A DNA stretch of 64,000 nt from Trebonia sp963836195 (GTDB taxonomy: Bacteria; Actinomycetota; Actinomycetes; Streptosporangiales; Streptosporangiaceae), in contig CAWIIX010000002.1 of the NCBI GenBank assembly GCA_963836195.1, positions 310,001 through 374,000 of the forward strand. The letters are read 5' to 3'. The position numbers were made by a program, and so were the translations under genes. Below the pieces are notes generated by a model that had not been told where the DNA came from, searched no databases, and was given only the letters and a program-made list of their open reading frames with translations. Of the stretch, positions 19,209 through 27,912 are shown piece after piece. The stretch's first letter is position 1, and each line of letters starts with the position of its first letter.

Positions 19209-20107
19209 ATGCGTATTCTCCATTGTCCCGAGGCTGACCGCGCCGAGGCTCGCCGCCGCGGGCGCGTCGCTGGCCATCGCCGGGACCCTGCTGGGGGTCG
19301 GCGTCGCCAGCTCCGCGACCGCCGCGACCGCCGCGACCGCCGCCACGGCCGCCAGCCGCGTTCCCTCGAGCGCAACGCCGCCGCCAAGCCGACCATCGTG
19401 CTGGTGCACGGCGCGTGGGCCGACAGCTCCAGCTGGAACGGCGTGGTCGAGCGGTTGCAGGCGCGCGGCTACACCGTCGACGCCCCGCCCAACCCGCTGC
19501 CGGCGTGTCCACGACTCCGCCTACCTGTCCGATTTCCTGAGCACGATCTCCGGTCCCATCATCCTGGTCGGCCACTCCTACGGCGGGTTCGTCATCACCA
19601 ACGCCGCCACCGGGAACCCGCAGGTCAAGGCGCTGGTCTACGACGACGCGTTCATCCCGGCGGCGGGCGACACCCCGCAGAACCTGTCCGCCGCCAAGCC
19701 GGGATCGTGCCTGGCGGTGGCACCCGACCACGGTGCTGAACTTCGTGCCCTATCCCCGGGCCAGCTCGTCAGGCGACGCGATGGCTGTACGTCAAGCAGA
19801 GCGTGTTCCCCGGCTGCTTCGCCAACGGCCTGCCCGCCCGCGAGGGCGCCGCGCTCGCGGCCGAGCAGCAGCCGCTTGCCGCCAGCACCCTGGCGGAGAC
19901 GCTGACCACCACGCCCGCGTGGCAGACGATCCCGTCCTGGGACGTCATCGGCACCCCGACCACGTCATCCCGCCGGCCGAGCAGGTCGCCATGGCCCAGC
20001 GGGCCGGGTCGCGCATCACCGAGATCAAGGCCCCGCACCTGTCCATGATCAGCGACCCGGGCGCGGTGACCAGCGTCATCCTCAACGCCGCCCGCTCGGT
20101 CGGCTGA
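19209..20107 (+). pseudogene. Secreted alpha/beta hydrolase with several frameshifts
   Basis: ATG 19209. After one base shift the frame gives a signal peptide (IVPRLTAPRLAAAGASLAIA...TAATA). It then gives KPTIVLVHGAWADSSSWNGV, the nucleophile elbow LVGHSYGGFVITNAA, FIPAAGDTPQNLSAAKPGSC, VKQSVFPGCFANGLPAREGA, a DHVIPPAEQ acid-residue region and APHLSMIS with the catalytic His. These sit in at least three frames, with breaks near 19225, 19350, 19500, 19730, 19790 and 19970. All alpha/beta-hydrolase elements are present, so it reads as one ~290-residue gene damaged by single-base indels. Esterase-type activity expected; substrate unknown. Confidence 0.8.
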
Positions 20108-20205
20108 ACCACCAGGGCCTGGTGCCCCCGGTGCCATCGGGCGCCGGGGGACTGGGCCTGCCAATCCGCGGCACAGACACTGCATCCCCATTCCAGGAGG
20201 AACTC

Positions 20206-21006
20206 ATGACCGCACCATCCGTCCCGGTGATCTTCATCCACGGGCTGTGGATCCACTCCGCCGCCTGGCAGCCCTGGGTTGAGCTGTTCCGCTCGGCCGG
20301 CTATGACGCGACGGCGCCCGGCTGGCCCGGCGACTCCGACAGCGTGGAGCAGACACGTAAAAACGCGGCCGCCGTCGCGGGCAAGGGCCTCGACGACATC
20401 ACCAACGGCTACCTGGAAGTGATAAGCGGCCTGCCGGCCAAGCCGATCGTGATCGGCCACTCGTTCGGCGGCCTCATCGCGCAGAAGCTGCTGTCCGCGG
20501 GCGCGGCCGCAGCGGCGATCGCGATCGACCCCGGCCAGATCAAGGGGGTCAGACCACTGCCGTTCGCCCAGATCAGGTCGGGGTTCCCGGTGCTGTCCAA
20601 GCCCGGTAACAGGAAGCGAGCGATAGCGCTGACCAGGAAGCAGTTCCGCTACGGCTTCGGCAACGCGCTCAGCGAGAGCGAATCAGGCGAGCTGTTCGAC
20701 AAGTGGGCGATCCCGGGACCCGGCAGGCCGCTGTTCGAGGCCTCGGCCGCGAACTTCAAGAAGTCATCTCCTGCTGCCGTCGATACCAGAAAGCGGGACC
20801 GCGGGCCGCTGCTGATCATCGCCGGCGGCAAGGACCACACCGTCCCTGAGGTGGTCGCCCACGCCGCCTACATGCTCTACTCAGGCTCAGGCGCGGTCAC
20901 CGACTATCACGCCTTCCCCGACCGCGGCCACTCGCTCGTCCTCGATCACGGATGGCGCGAGGTCGCCGACCTCACCCTGTCCTGGCTCGCCCGCCAGCAC
21001 CGGTGA
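20206..21006 (+). CDS. Alpha/beta hydrolase
   Basis: 266 residues from ATG 20206 with an AGGAGG ribosome site. HGLWIHSAAWQPW forms the oxyanion region, GHSFGG is the nucleophile elbow (Ser in VIGHSFGGLIAQ), IAGGKDHTVPE carries the acid residue and FPDRGHSLVLD the catalytic His. No signal peptide: a cytoplasmic relative of the preceding secreted hydrolase, about 100 bp downstream and probably co-regulated. Unlike its neighbours the frame is clean. Confidence 0.9.
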   Translation: MTAPSVPVIFIHGLWIHSAAWQPWVELFRSAGYDATAPGWPGDSDSVEQTRKNAAAVAGKGLDDITNGYLEVISGLPAKPIVIGHSFGGLIAQKLLSAGAAAAAIAIDPGQIKGVRPLPFAQIRSGFPVLSKPGNRKRAIALTRKQFRYGFGNALSESESGELFDKWAIPGPGRPLFEASAANFKKSSPAAVDTRKRDRGPLLIIAGGKDHTVPEVVAHAAYMLYSGSGAVTDYHAFPDRGHSLVLDHGWREVADLTLSWLARQHR

Positions 21007-21079
21007 TCCCCGCCGCGAATCGCCGCCGAGCCTTCTTCGCCTCCGCCACCGTCTTCATCACCACGGCGACCGCTGGCTA

Positions 21080-21350
21080 AGCCCCGGGCAATGTCGCTTA
21101 GCCTAAGTTGATCATGGGGTCGGAGAGTGCCGCGCGATCGGGCCGCCATTGGATCGGCCCAAGTCGCGTCATGATCGCGAAGATATTTTTTATCGCGAAT
21201 ACTTTTCGTGCGCAGAGCACGAATTATTTACGTCAGCAGAAAAGTCTTCGCGATCATGGCGGTGAACTGGGCCGCCCGCTCCTGCCTGAGGGCACGTGAG
21301 CACGCTGGAGCACCATGAGCATCGCTAGCCAAGCGACATTGGCCCCGGGG
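21080..21350. mobile_element. Candidate MITE-like element bounded by inverted repeats
   Basis: A 271-bp non-coding segment. Its ends CCCCGGGCAATGTCGCTTAG (from 21082) and, inverted, GCCAAGCGACATTGGCCCCGG (21328-21348) match over about 21 of 24 positions. A second nested palindrome (element B) occupies the centre. No transposase. A run of ten G (21347-21356) marks the right end. The element sits on the 3' end of the minus-strand gene starting at 21965 and appears to have replaced its native stop. Target-site duplications were not identified. Confidence 0.5.
21170..21258. repeat. AT-rich palindromic element B
   Basis: Perfect 14-bp arms CATGATCGCGAAGA (21170-21183) and TCTTCGCGATCATG (21245-21258) flank an AT-rich interior. 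The interior holds a second hairpin, TTCGTGC / GCACGAA (21205-21223). Weaker inverted homology continues outward (GGCCCA...TGGGCC). It shares CGCGAAG...AAAAGTCTTCGCG with element A at 7292-7386. It could extrude as a cruciform or form a long RNA stem. Confidence 0.75.
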
Positions 21351-21965
21351 GGGGGGCGTGATCAATTCGCCCCGGGCGGAGGCGAAGGCGCGCATGGAAA
21401 CGATAAAGTCGTGTTCCCGAAGAGATAGGTCCGGATCACGGTCGTCGTCCAGGAACGCGCGCCAGTCGACATCGCCGTTCCGATAGCCGGTGAGCATGAC
21501 GCCGGCCGCCCCCCAGAGATTGACGTCGTACTCGCGGTCGGGAAGCCCGGATTCCCGGCCGTCTTCCAGCCAAACTCGGTAGAGCGTCTCGCCCGCCAGC
21601 CCGGCAATGGCCGGAAGATGCACCTCGGACAGATACTGCAGCCACAGCGGGGCGGTCTCCCACTGGTCGCGCTTGAGCACGAATATCCGGGTATTGGAAA
21701 TGCCGGCATCGGCCGCCCGGCGAGCGTTACGGATGTAAGGCCAGGGAATGGCGATCTCGGCGAAAGCGCGCCAGAGCTCATCCGTGGCCTTGCCGCCATT
21801 GCGCAGCCAAGTCTCGAACGGCGCGAAGCCAGTGAGCGCAGTCGGGTATTCAGTCGGCCAAGTCAGCACGTGAATGATCTGCTGGTTCGCGGCGTCCCGG
21901 CTGAAGACCGTGTCCCACGCATCGGCCAGCCGGGCCTCGGCCGTCGCCCCGGACAGCTTATTCAT
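21228..21965 (-). CDS. Hypothetical protein with a disturbed C-terminus
   Basis: 245-residue frame from ATG 21965 (MNKLSGATAEARLADAWDTV), overlapping the MerR stop by 8 bp, so translationally coupled. The conserved-looking part ends near GELI (~21357). The remaining ~43 residues read through the G10 run and the inverted-repeat element, and are probably not native. Trp-rich central region (TAPLWLQYLSEVHLPAIAGL; VWLEDGRESGLPDREYDVNL). No known motif recognised. Its position after MerR suggests a role linked to that regulator. Confidence 0.5.
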   Translation of the reverse strand: MNKLSGATAEARLADAWDTVFSRDAANQQIIHVLTWPTEYPTALTGFAPFETWLRNGGKATDELWRAFAEIAIPWPYIRNARRAADAGISNTRIFVLKRDQWETAPLWLQYLSEVHLPAIAGLAGETLYRVWLEDGRESGLPDREYDVNLWGAAGVMLTGYRNGDVDWRAFLDDDRDPDLSLREHDFIVSMRAFASARGELITPPPRGQCRLASDAHGAPACSRALRQERAAQFTAMIAKTFLLT

Positions 21966-22434
21966 GAGCCGTATCGAGTTCGTCTCGCTTTTCCCGCAGC
22001 CGAATCGCAATCGCCGCCCGCTCGTCCCGCAGCGCCCCGATCCGCGACAACGTATCCTCCAGCCGGCGCACCAGCTGGTTGTTAGCCGCGATCGCCTCGT
22101 CGAGCAGCGCCCGCCGCCGCGCCAGCGACACCTCCCCGTCCCGCAGCTCGAAGTGCACGCGGTCGAGCACATCAACATCCCCCGTGCTCAGCACCGTCTT
22201 CACCTCATCGAGGGAGAATCCAAGCAGTTCCTGCCAGTCGCGAATGCGGGTAACCCGGCGGACATCGCCCGCACCGTAAACCCGCTCGCCCCCCTCGGTC
22301 CGGCTGGCCGGCTGGAGCAGCCCGAGTTCCTCCCAGTACCGCAGCGTCCGGGTGGTGACCCCGGTTTGCTTGGCCACCTCGCCAATGCGCCACAGCACCG
22401 GTCCGGCCTCCGCCGTGGCTCTCTTCACGGCCAT
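21958..22434 (-). CDS. MerR-family transcriptional regulator
   Basis: 158 residues from ATG 22434. N-terminal MerR winged helix (WRIGEVAKQTGVTTRTLRYW, EELGLLQPASRTEGGERVYG), then a coiled-coil dimerisation helix (residues ~100-155, heptad-like Leu/Arg/Glu). No cysteine cluster for metals, so probably a drug- or small-molecule-sensing type. It directly follows the MFS exporter on the same strand and lies in frame with it only because of a frameshift in the exporter tail. Likely represses or activates the promoter at 24246-24300. Confidence 0.88.
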   Translation of the reverse strand: MAVKRATAEAGPVLWRIGEVAKQTGVTTRTLRYWEELGLLQPASRTEGGERVYGAGDVRRVTRIRDWQELLGFSLDEVKTVLSTGDVDVLDRVHFELRDGEVSLARRRALLDEAIAANNQLVRRLEDTLSRIGALRDERAAIAIRLREKRDELDTAHE

Positions 22435-22441
22435 CACCCCA

Positions 22442-24243
22442 TCACCCGTCCGCATCGGAAGTTTCGGGAGCGTCCTCGGCGTCGACCGGCGGAACCGAAG
22501 CGTCAACGGCAACCGCAACCAGCCGGTCATCCGCCGCGCCCATACGCCGGCGCCGGCCGGCTCAGCAGCATCCACCTTCCCACCCCGCGTCCACGAAACC
22601 GCCGCCGCCACCAGCGAAGCCACAATCGCAAAGCCAAATGTAGCCCGCAACCCCGCCTTAAACGGCGCCGTAATCAGCGTGGGGAAGAAACTCCGCCCGG
22701 TCAGCGTCGCCTGCTGCGCGGCCGTCAGGTGAGAAAGCACCCCCGGCCCGACTAGATGCTGCACCGGGTTATACCCGAGGAACGCCGCGAACAGCGTCGA
22801 CACCGGCGGCAGATGCGATACCCGCAGCGCGGCGGCCGGTGACACCCCGTGCGCCACCAGCCCCGAATACAGGCTGGCGGGCAGCGACGAAGACAGCCCG
22901 ATAATCATCAGGCTGAAGAAGATCCCGACCGACAGCACCTGAGCCGAGTTCTGGAACGTCGTATTCATTCCCGACCCGGCCCCTCGGTGCTCGCGAGGCA
23001 GGCTGTTCATGACCGCCGCCCGGTTGGGCGACCCGAACGACGCCATCACCAGCCCGGTGAAGAACAGCAGAAGGGCGAACAGCCAGTAAGGGAAGTCGAC
23101 CGGCAGCAGCTCGAGCAGCACGAACGCCACCGCCGTGCCGATCATCCCCCCGGTCGCGAACGGCCGCGCACCGAACCGGTCCGACAAGATCCCCGACAAC
23201 GGCCCCGAGATCAGGAACCCGGCCGTCAGCGGCAGCATCGCCAGCCCCGCCCACAGCGGCGTCCGCGCGAAGTCATATCCGTGCAGCGGCAGCCAGATCC
23301 CCTGGAGCCAGATGATCAGCATGAACATCAGCCCGCCGCGGCTCAGCGCCGCCAGGAAGCTGGCCAGCACCCCCGCCGTGAACGCGCGAATCTTGAACAG
23401 CTGGATACGGAACATCGGCTCGTCGACCCGCGTCTCGATGAACCCGAACGCGACCAGCAGCGCCACCCCGGCCGCGAGGAACGCCACCACCTCCGGGTTG
23501 GTCCAGCCCATCGTGTCCGCCCGGTACGGCTCGATCCCGTAGGTGATGCCGATCATCACCAGGATCAACCCGGCCGCGAACGTGACGTTGCCCCACCAGT
23601 CGATCTTCGCGGGCCGGCGCGCGCTCAGCTCCCGCAGCTTGAGGTACCCCCAGACGGTGGCGAACAGCCCGATGGGCACCGACACCAGGAAGATGAGCCG
23701 CCAGTTGATCGGCGCCAGCACGCCGCCGAGCACCAGCCCGATGAACGACCCGCTCATCGCCGCCGCCTGGTTGATCCCCATCGCCATGCCCATCTGGCCC
23801 GGGGGGAACGCGTCGGTCAGCACCGCGGCCGAGTTCGCCATCAGCATCGCCGCGCCGACGCCCTGGAACAGCCGCAGCACGATCAGGTAGATCCCGGCCG
23901 CGTGCCCGGACGTCCAGGTCACGGTGAGCAGCAGCGAGAAGAAGGTGAAGACCGCGAAGCCGAGGTTGTACATCCGCACCCGGCCGTAGATATCGCCCAG
24001 CCGCCCCAGCGTGGTCACCAGCACGCTCGTGACCACCAGGAACCCCAGGATCATCCACAGCAGGTAGAAGCTGTTGCCCGGCTGCAGCGGATCGATGTTG
24101 ATCCCGCGGAAGATGTCCGGCAGCGAGATCAGCGTGATCGACCCGTCGATCGTGGCCATCAGCATGCCCAGGGTCGAGATCGTCAGCGCGATCCACTTGT
24201 ACCCATCGGGCACCACGACAGGGCCCGTCCCGCGCTCAGACAC
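22442..24243 (-). pseudogene. DHA2-type MFS exporter, frameshift in the C-terminal tail
   Basis: GTG 24243 with AAAGGAGG 4 nt upstream. 14-TMS drug:H+ antiporter type: N-terminal DGSITLISLPDIF, motif A-like LGRLGDIYGRVRMY, RLFQGVGAAMLMANSAAVLT and motif C-like GLVLGG. Near 22540 the native frame is lost. In the alternate frame the tail reads VAVAVDASVPPVDAEDAPET and stops at 22442-22444, a few bases before the MerR start. That acidic tail is typical of such exporters, so a one-base indel has created an artificial 761-residue MFS-MerR frame. Confidence 0.85.
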
Positions 24244-24245
24244 AG

Positions 24246-24300
24246 CGCCTCCTTTACGTCAACGGCAACTAACCTTAACGTAAGCGTCAACGGAGGCGCT
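24246..24300. promoter_or_regulatory. MerR-type operator/promoter of the MFS-MerR operon
   Basis: Inverted TTACGT (24254-24259) and ACGTAA (24278-24283) flank 18 bp. CGTCAACGG is repeated directly at both sides, and the whole is enclosed by GCGCCTCC / GGAGGCGC. Length and spacing suit a MerR activator acting on a long-spacer promoter directly upstream of the exporter start. Confidence 0.6.
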
Positions 24301-24320
24301 CTCTCCAGACCAGTCAAAGG

Positions 24321-24360
24321 CACAAACCTCTTATCCGAACGGTCCCGTCGTCCCCTCCGA
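24321..24360 (-). repeat. Interspersed GGGACCGTTCG repeat, copy 3
   Basis: Plus strand CACAAACCTCTTATCCGAAC then GGTCCCGTCGTCCCCTCCGA. Core identical to the consensus; the flank GTCGTCCCCTCCG also occurs in copy 2 (with GGCGTCCCCTCCG). Confidence 0.6.
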
Positions 24361-24698
24361 CCGCCCCCCTCGCCCCCACCGGCCCAACCGCCCCCCCTCG
24401 ACTCCCATCGATGCATCCGCGCTCTTCGACCCACCGTCCCGACCCGGCGACGGTGCGATCGCCTCCTCGATGATGTGCGTGAGTCCGTCCTCGACGGCTT
24501 CTGGCCGGTGGCAGCAGGATCGTGTTCCATTAGGGCGCTCTTCCGCTGCGTTGGCCGTTACCGTGTGCTGGAAGGGGCACCCCGCGACCCGTACGGCACA
24601 CGCTCACGCCCAAACGCCCGCTGGCCTCAACCAAAGTGACCCCAGAGACGCGTGCTGTCGACGCGAACGCGGCCCTGACGACGGACCTGGCTTCGGCC
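24361..24698. other. Intergenic stretch with a duplicated TIR 3' fragment
   Basis: Mostly C-rich non-coding DNA between two copies of the interspersed repeat. At 24441-24495 it holds a partial copy of the 3' end of the TIR gene (see that entry). No intact gene recognised. Confidence 0.45.
24441..24495 (-). pseudogene. Second, short copy of the TIR-gene 3' end
   Basis: The segment containing CGGTGCGATCGCCTCCTCGA followed by TGATGTGCGTGAG aligns with the TIR-gene terminus at 24761-24795 (CGGTGCGATCGCCTTCTCGA, TAATGCTCATGAG). Each copy is followed on its 3' side (minus orientation) by a GGGACCGTTCG repeat. This indicates duplication of a gene-end-plus-repeat unit. Confidence 0.5.
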
Positions 24699-24730
24699 AT
24701 CTCGAACGGTCCCGTCGTCTCCTTCAACCG
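24699..24730 (-). repeat. Interspersed GGGACCGTTCG repeat, copy 4
   Basis: Minus strand CGGGACCGTTCGAGATGGCC, about 30 bp downstream of the TIR-gene stop. Core perfect; the distal GGTTTGAT block is not preserved. Confidence 0.55.
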
Positions 24731-24757
24731 TCCTCGACCCCCCTCCGGCCCGACCCG

Positions 24758-25239
24758 TTACGGTGCGATCGCCTTCTCGATAATGCTCATGAGCCTGTCG
24801 GCGTCGAATTGGTAGCGATGGTCGCAGCTCATCTCGAGGGCGTTGAGCCGGGCCAGCCTCCGCAGGTCGGGCGGCAGCTCCTGCTCTCGTGGTGGTTTCG
24901 CGCCCTCGACCAGCACAGGAATCACGCGAATCCCGCGTCTGAGTGCTGTCCGGACCTCGAAACGCACGTAATCCTCGGGCTCGTCAAGCCGGCGGCGGCC
25001 TGTCATCGTTCGCAAGCGTTGCCCATTGAGGTCCGATCAGGACCACCATGACGCCGCACGCATTGATGGCGTTGCCGATGACCTTTCGAAATCCACGCCG
25101 GCCTCGATGGAGTCCAGGTCCATAAAGACGGGCCGCCGGGGAAGCGCTCGCGCAGGTTGACCTGCAGCAGACGTGCATGAGGGAGGGCGTCCGCGTGTCG
25201 GTAGCTGATGAAGACACCCGGACGCGGCGACTCAGTCAC
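24758..25239 (-). pseudogene. TIR-domain protein, frameshifted
   Basis: Three frames join into one TIR domain. They are VTESPRPGVFISYRHADALP (from GTG 25239); then FRKVIGNAINACGVMVVLIG and PQWATLANDD; then RRRLDEPEDYVRFEVRTALR and RGIRVIPVLVEGAKPP, ending EKAIAP at 24758. The order FISYRH, the L-I-G-P-x-W strand and the ED(Y)VRFEV helix with a conserved Glu are the TIR hallmarks. Breaks near 25140 and 25010. In bacteria TIR domains usually hydrolyse NAD+ in antiphage systems or act as scaffolds; no partner gene (Thoeris, NACHT, pAgo) is adjacent. Confidence 0.75.
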
Positions 25240-25646
25240 GGCTTTCAACACCTGGGCTGGAGATTGCGGCCCAGGTGCGCGCCACGGTATCCGGGCCTTG
25301 CCGCGTTGCGCTGACTTGTTGGGGGAGCCGGTCGTCCGGCCATGGTGCACCATCCGCACGTCGGGTCACGACCGGCCCTCGAGTGACGTGGCCGACCTAC
25401 GGTCGGCGGCGTCGCCCGCAATCGTGGCGATTGCTTTCTCTTCGCCATTCCCGATGGGATTCCCATGAAACCCTGAAAACTGTGCTAGCGTTCGCGCCGG
25501 GCGGAGATTCGGCATTCCCAAAGCAACTTGCAGTGGGATTCTCATTGCGGTTACCGTTCTCGTGTCAACCTGGTTGGTACGTCCTTCCCGGCTGTCACAC
25601 TGATGTTGTTCTCGCCAAGATTGAGCCGCAGAGGGGAGAGCGGGCC
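25240..25646. other. Intergenic region upstream of the XRE regulator
   Basis: 407 bp between the divergent TIR remnant and the XRE gene. Holds a short hairpin CCGACC / GGTCGG near 25390 and an AT-richer stretch around 25430-25560 that probably contains the XRE promoter. No gene recognised. Confidence 0.4.
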
Positions 25647-26533
25647 TTGACCACGCCAGGCAGTCCAAATGTCCGGCGTCGTCGGCTGGCCGCAGAACTG
25701 CGCGCGATCAGGGAACGGCGCGGTGAGAGCCTCCAGACGGTCGTCATCGGCTTGGGCTCGGGTTGGTCCACCTCGAAGCTGAGCAGGTACGAGCTTGGCA
25801 GTGGTTTGAAGCTCACGGAAGTCGAAAGTCTGCTGGACCACTACCAGGTGACCGGGACTGTCCGCGAGAATTTGCTTGACCTGGCCCAAGAGGCATCCCG
25901 AAAAGGATGGTGGGAGGGTTACTCTGACGTTTCTTCCGCTGAGTTCATGGAGTTTATCGGCCTCGAGGCTGAGGCGCGTTCAATTGCTGTTTGGCATGTC
26001 GAAGTTGTCGCTGGAATCTATGCAGACGGAGCGCTATGCTCATGCGGTTATTGGCTCAGTACAGCAGGGTAGAGCCAATAGCCCCGGCCATCATCGAACG
26101 TCGCGTTGAACTGCGAATGCGACGCCAGCGAGTGCTGGAGCAAAATCCTCCCCTTAACCTACAAGTCGTCTTGGACGAGTCTGTTCTTAAGAGACAATTT
26201 GGTGACGAGTCGGTCATGTACGAGCAGTTGCAATCACTGGCAGCGGCAGCAGTTCAGCCGAACATAAGCCTGCGTATACTTCCGCTCCACTCGCCACATC
26301 CTGTATCCGCCGAATCGTTCATAATATTCCGTTTCGGCCCGACTGGCGACGCTATCCTGCACGATGTCGTAGCAGGTGAGGGGGTCAAGGAAAGTTTTTA
26401 TATAGAAGATCGTCAACAAACCTATCTACACCAACTCGTTTTCGATATGCTCCTCGACGCCACGCTCGATCCCGAGGCGTCGAGGGAGCTCATCCTGCAG
26501 ACCGCCGAAAAAGATTGGCACGGCTCGGCATAA
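25647..26533 (+). pseudogene. XRE-family regulator with DUF5753 domain, two frameshifts
   Basis: TTG 25647 with GGGGAG upstream. N-terminal XRE helix-turn-helix (RRLAAELRAIRERRGESLQT; WSTSKLSRYELGSG), then the DUF5753 domain: EAEARSIAVWHVEVV, QTERYAHAVIGSVQQG (a second frame), then IIERRVELRMRRQRVLEQNP and VLDESVLKRQFGDESVMYEQ to 26533 in a third. Breaks near 26012 and 26070, each healed by one base. Paired with the DUF397 gene 84 bp downstream, the standard arrangement in mycelial actinobacteria, where such pairs act in development or as antitoxin-like modules. Confidence 0.85.
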
Positions 26534-26537
26534 CCAC

Positions 26538-26579
26538 GCTCGCTGGAAGCGCTAGCCCCCCTCGCGCTAGCCAGCGAGC
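26538..26579 (+). terminator. Hairpin after the XRE gene
   Basis: Stem GCTCGCTGG / CCAGCGAGC with an internal loop that itself contains GCGCTAGC palindromes. Lies between XRE-DUF5753 and DUF397, so it may attenuate rather than end transcription. Confidence 0.55.
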
Positions 26580-26617
26580 CCGTCGGCCGGCACGCCCCTT
26601 AAGCTCAAGGAGTTACT

Positions 26618-26857
26618 ATGCGCGACTCTCTCCACATCGGCGAGACGGTAAAATGTTCCGAGGGTCCCTCCTGGACTAAGAGCTCGCTGAGCCATGCAAA
26701 TGGCAATTGCGTAGAGATCGCAAATATCGAGGGCAGCCAAGTCGGCATGCGTGACAGCAAAAATGTCACCGGTCCCGTGCTAGGAATTTCTCGAGAAGAA
26801 TGGCGAGCGTTTCTTGGCGGAATTCGGAACGGCGAATTCGACAAATTCTCGGCCTAG
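26618..26857 (+). CDS. DUF397 domain protein
   Basis: 79 residues, ATG with AAGGAG 5 nt upstream. Canonical DUF397: WTKSSLSHANGNCVEIAN, VGMRDSKNVTGPVLGISREE, W..FLGGIRNGEFD. The usual partner of the preceding XRE-DUF5753 regulator; partner binding is the inferred role. Confidence 0.95.
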   Translation: MRDSLHIGETVKCSEGPSWTKSSLSHANGNCVEIANIEGSQVGMRDSKNVTGPVLGISREEWRAFLGGIRNGEFDKFSA

Positions 26858-26958
26858 GATTCTGCCGCTGAGGTCCTAAACGGGACCCTGGCCCACCGTG
26901 TGACCCGTCCCAGATCCGGGGATGAACCACGCGAGGGGACACCGGCGGGGGAGGGCAG

Positions 26959-27849
26959 ATGCGCGTTGGCCTGCACGCGCTCGGCATCGGCAGCGGCGCC
27001 CGCCCGGAGGTCATCCGGGCGGTCGCCGGCGCCGCCGAGTCGGCCGGCTTCGCCACCCTCTGGGCGGGGGAGCACGTGGTCCTCGTCGACCGGCCGACCT
27101 CGCGCTACCCGTACTCGTCCGACGGCCGTATCGCCGTCCCGGCCGACGCCGACTGGCTCGACCCGCTGCTCGCGCTGAGCTTCGCCGCCGCCGCGACCAC
27201 GACGATCGGCCTGGCGACCGGCGTTCTCCTGCTCCCCGAGCACAACCCGGTGGTGGCAGCCAAGCAGGCGGCAACCCTGGACGTGCTATCGGCCGGACGC
27301 CTCGCCCTCGGCGTCGGCATCGGCTGGTCGGCCGAGGAGTTCGCCGCCCTCGGCGTCCCCTTCCCCCGTCGGGCCCAGCGCACGGCCGAGTACGTCGAGG
27401 CGATGCGCGCCCTCTGGGCCCATGACGTCGCCTCCTTCAGCGGCGAATTCACCCGCTTCGACTCCGTCCGGGTCAACCCCAAGCCCGTCCGCGGCGGCCG
27501 CATCCCGATCGTGCTCGGCGGCAACAGCGACCCGTCCCTGGCGCGAGTGGCGACCTTCGGTGACGGCTGGTACGGCTTCAACCTCCCGGTTAACGCGGTG
27601 GCGGAGCGCGTCGAAGCGCTCGCCGGGCAATGCAGGCTCCGCCACCGCAACCCCCGCGACCTCACCGTCGCCGTGGCCCTCTCCGACGGCACCCCCGCCG
27701 ACCTCCCCGCCCTAACCGAAATCGGCGTAACCGAACTGGTCCTGGTAGCCGCCCCGCCCCCGGACCCGCTCGCCGCCACCGCCTGGGTCCACGACCTGGC
27801 CGCGCGATGGAACGTCACCCCCAGCCATTCCCGCCAGCCCCATTATTAG
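26959..27849 (+). CDS. LLM-class F420-dependent oxidoreductase
   Basis: 296 residues. Luciferase-like TIM barrel with AESAGFATLWAGEHVVLVDR near the N-terminus, GLATGVLLLPEHNPVVAAKQ, TLDVLSAGRLALGVGIGWSA and the IPIVLGGNSDPSLARVATFG cofactor region. Subgroup typical of TIGR03619-like F420-dependent enzymes. It stands alone between the DUF397 gene and a converging response regulator. Substrate unknown. Confidence 0.9.
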   Translation: MRVGLHALGIGSGARPEVIRAVAGAAESAGFATLWAGEHVVLVDRPTSRYPYSSDGRIAVPADADWLDPLLALSFAAAATTTIGLATGVLLLPEHNPVVAAKQAATLDVLSAGRLALGVGIGWSAEEFAALGVPFPRRAQRTAEYVEAMRALWAHDVASFSGEFTRFDSVRVNPKPVRGGRIPIVLGGNSDPSLARVATFGDGWYGFNLPVNAVAERVEALAGQCRLRHRNPRDLTVAVALSDGTPADLPALTEIGVTELVLVAAPPPDPLAATAWVHDLAARWNVTPSHSRQPHY

Positions 27850-27850
27850 C

Positions 27851-27912
27851 CAAGCGGAAGATCATCTATTCGAGCTATATGTCATTTCCGTGGTTATATA
27901 GCGGCGGAAACG
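27851..27912. repeat. AT-rich palindromic element C
   Basis: In a short gap between convergent genes: GCTATAT (27874-27880) pairs with ATATAGC (27896-27902), and TTTCCG (27885-27890) with CGGAAA (27905-27910), so two alternative hairpins interlock. AT-rich unlike its surroundings. The response-regulator frame ends inside it. Confidence 0.45.

Noticed and set aside
21958..24243. A 761-residue MFS exporter-MerR regulator fusion protein
   Set aside because: In the alternate frame the exporter tail (VAVAVDASVPPV...) ends in a stop just before a normal MerR start. One indel near 22540 explains the fusion.
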